Below, one piece after another: positions 33,060 through 33,521 of a DNA stretch of 33,521 bases. Origin of the DNA: Myxococcaceae bacterium (GTDB taxonomy: Bacteria; Myxococcota; Myxococcia; Myxococcales; Myxococcaceae); NCBI GenBank assembly GCA_019686135.1, contig JADGHL010000047.1, positions 1-33,521 on the forward strand, read 5' to 3'. How positions within the stretch are numbered: position 1 is the stretch's first letter; each line of letters begins with the position of its first letter. Made by a program: the position numbers and the translations under genes. A model generated the notes under the pieces. It saw only the letters and a program-made list of their open reading frames with translations, was not told where the DNA came from and made no database searches.

Positions 33060-33521
33060 CTACCTGCCCTTCGACCCGGCGTGCTTCTCCACCAGCGCGA
33101 GATACCCCTTCGACACCCGCAAGGGATCGATCCCCAACTCCCGCGCCAGGCTCATCAGGAACCCGCGGAGATACACGGTCGCCGGCAACGCCTCGTACCG
33201 ATCGGCTTCGACGTTCTCGAGATGCCGGGTCGAGATCCGTGTCCGGTCCGCCACCTGCTGCAGCGTCAGCCCCCGGCTCTGCCGGATCTGTCGCAACAGC
33301 TCTCCGTTGATGACCGCATCCGGCGGGATCTCGATCGGCCGTTGCCGGGCAGGCTCCCGCGCCCGCGCCGCGACATGCGCCGACACCTGCGCCATCGCGG
33401 ACTCCGCTGCCGCGATCGCCGACTCCTGCGCCATTACCGGCGCCTGCGCCAACACTCCCCGCCCACCCGGCTCTCCCGACGCTCCGGTCAACACGGCCTC
33501 GTTCGACCCGCGCGTCTGCGG
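33060..33521 (-). CDS. RodZ-like helix-turn-helix protein, 5' end beyond the window
   Basis: The frame is open to the window edge, so the N-terminus is missing; a GTG at 33494 gives 144 residues but has no special claim. The first visible ~60 residues are Ala-rich and low-complexity. The C-terminal ~80 residues are a RodZ-type Cro/C1 HTH domain: GELLRQIRQSRGLTLQQVAD, RISTRHLENVEADRYEALPA and VYLRGFLMSLARELGID. In RodZ this domain is N-terminal and binds MreB, with a membrane span after it; here the domain is at the C-terminus and the protein ends with no membrane helix. Some delta-proteobacterial relatives place it behind other domains. Role uncertain. Confidence 0.75.
   Translation of the reverse strand, partial: PQTRGSNEAVLTGASGEPGGRGVLAQAPVMAQESAIAAAESAMAQVSAHVAARAREPARQRPIEIPPDAVINGELLRQIRQSRGLTLQQVADRTRISTRHLENVEADRYEALPATVYLRGFLMSLARELGIDPLRVSKGYLALVEKHAGSKGR

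Overview
This window is a GC-rich (about two-thirds G+C) piece of a bacterial chromosome, most likely from a predatory or gliding member of the Myxococcota. The evidence is a cluster resembling the outer-membrane module of the Myxococcus Glt gliding machine (Cys-rich lipoprotein, VWA lipoprotein, two beta-barrel-like proteins, TPR protein). Further support comes from proteins with HEAT repeats, cyclic-nucleotide-binding and degenerate HD-GYP domains, two near-consensus sigma-54 promoters, and a Thermus/Myxococcus-type ribosomal protein L3. The first 26 bases are Nextera transposase adaptor, so position 27 is the real start of the contig. No tRNA, rRNA, CRISPR array, insertion sequence or prophage is visible.

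Layout. 27-3174 (+): 3' part of a large coiled-coil/hydrophobic-tail protein of unknown function. 3369-10233 (-): five-gene gliding-type envelope cluster. 10429-12473 (-): an isolated rplC behind two helical proteins of unknown role. 12531-15043 (-): HupE/UreJ-like membrane protein with an EF-hand, a 600-base stretch without a gene, a zinc-ribbon protein, a tiny Lmo0937-like membrane protein and a candidate leader peptide. 15186-16433 (+): lytic transglycosylase behind a sigma-54 promoter, then a STAS protein. 16526-20510 (+): tightly overlapped MoxR / DUF58 / TgpA-type transglutaminase operon. 20628-21980 (+): small ORF, long perfect inverted repeat, sigma-54 promoter and an RpoH-like sigma factor. 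22062-24944 (+): ADP/ATP-translocase-like transporter fused to HEAT repeats. 25122-28025: mixed accessory stretch with a half-size GDT1 protein, a one-pass membrane protein, a frameshifted carboxypeptidase-regulatory-like pseudogene and a secreted Cys-containing protein. 28080-31649 (+): cNMP-binding / HEAT / degenerate HD-GYP operon. 31767-33521 (-): RluD-type pseudouridine synthase, a small conserved protein and a RodZ-like HTH protein cut by the window edge.

Three themes stand out. (1) Surface adhesion and gliding: a CglB-like VWA lipoprotein sits inside the GltK-B-A-C-like cluster. (2) Regulation: two sigma-54 promoters, one driving an alternative sigma factor, and a signalling operon in which two adjacent proteins share a related N-terminal domain. 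(3) A family of composite intergenic repeats, made of GTGAGT-rich arms beside a compact inverted repeat, occupies gene ends at several places.
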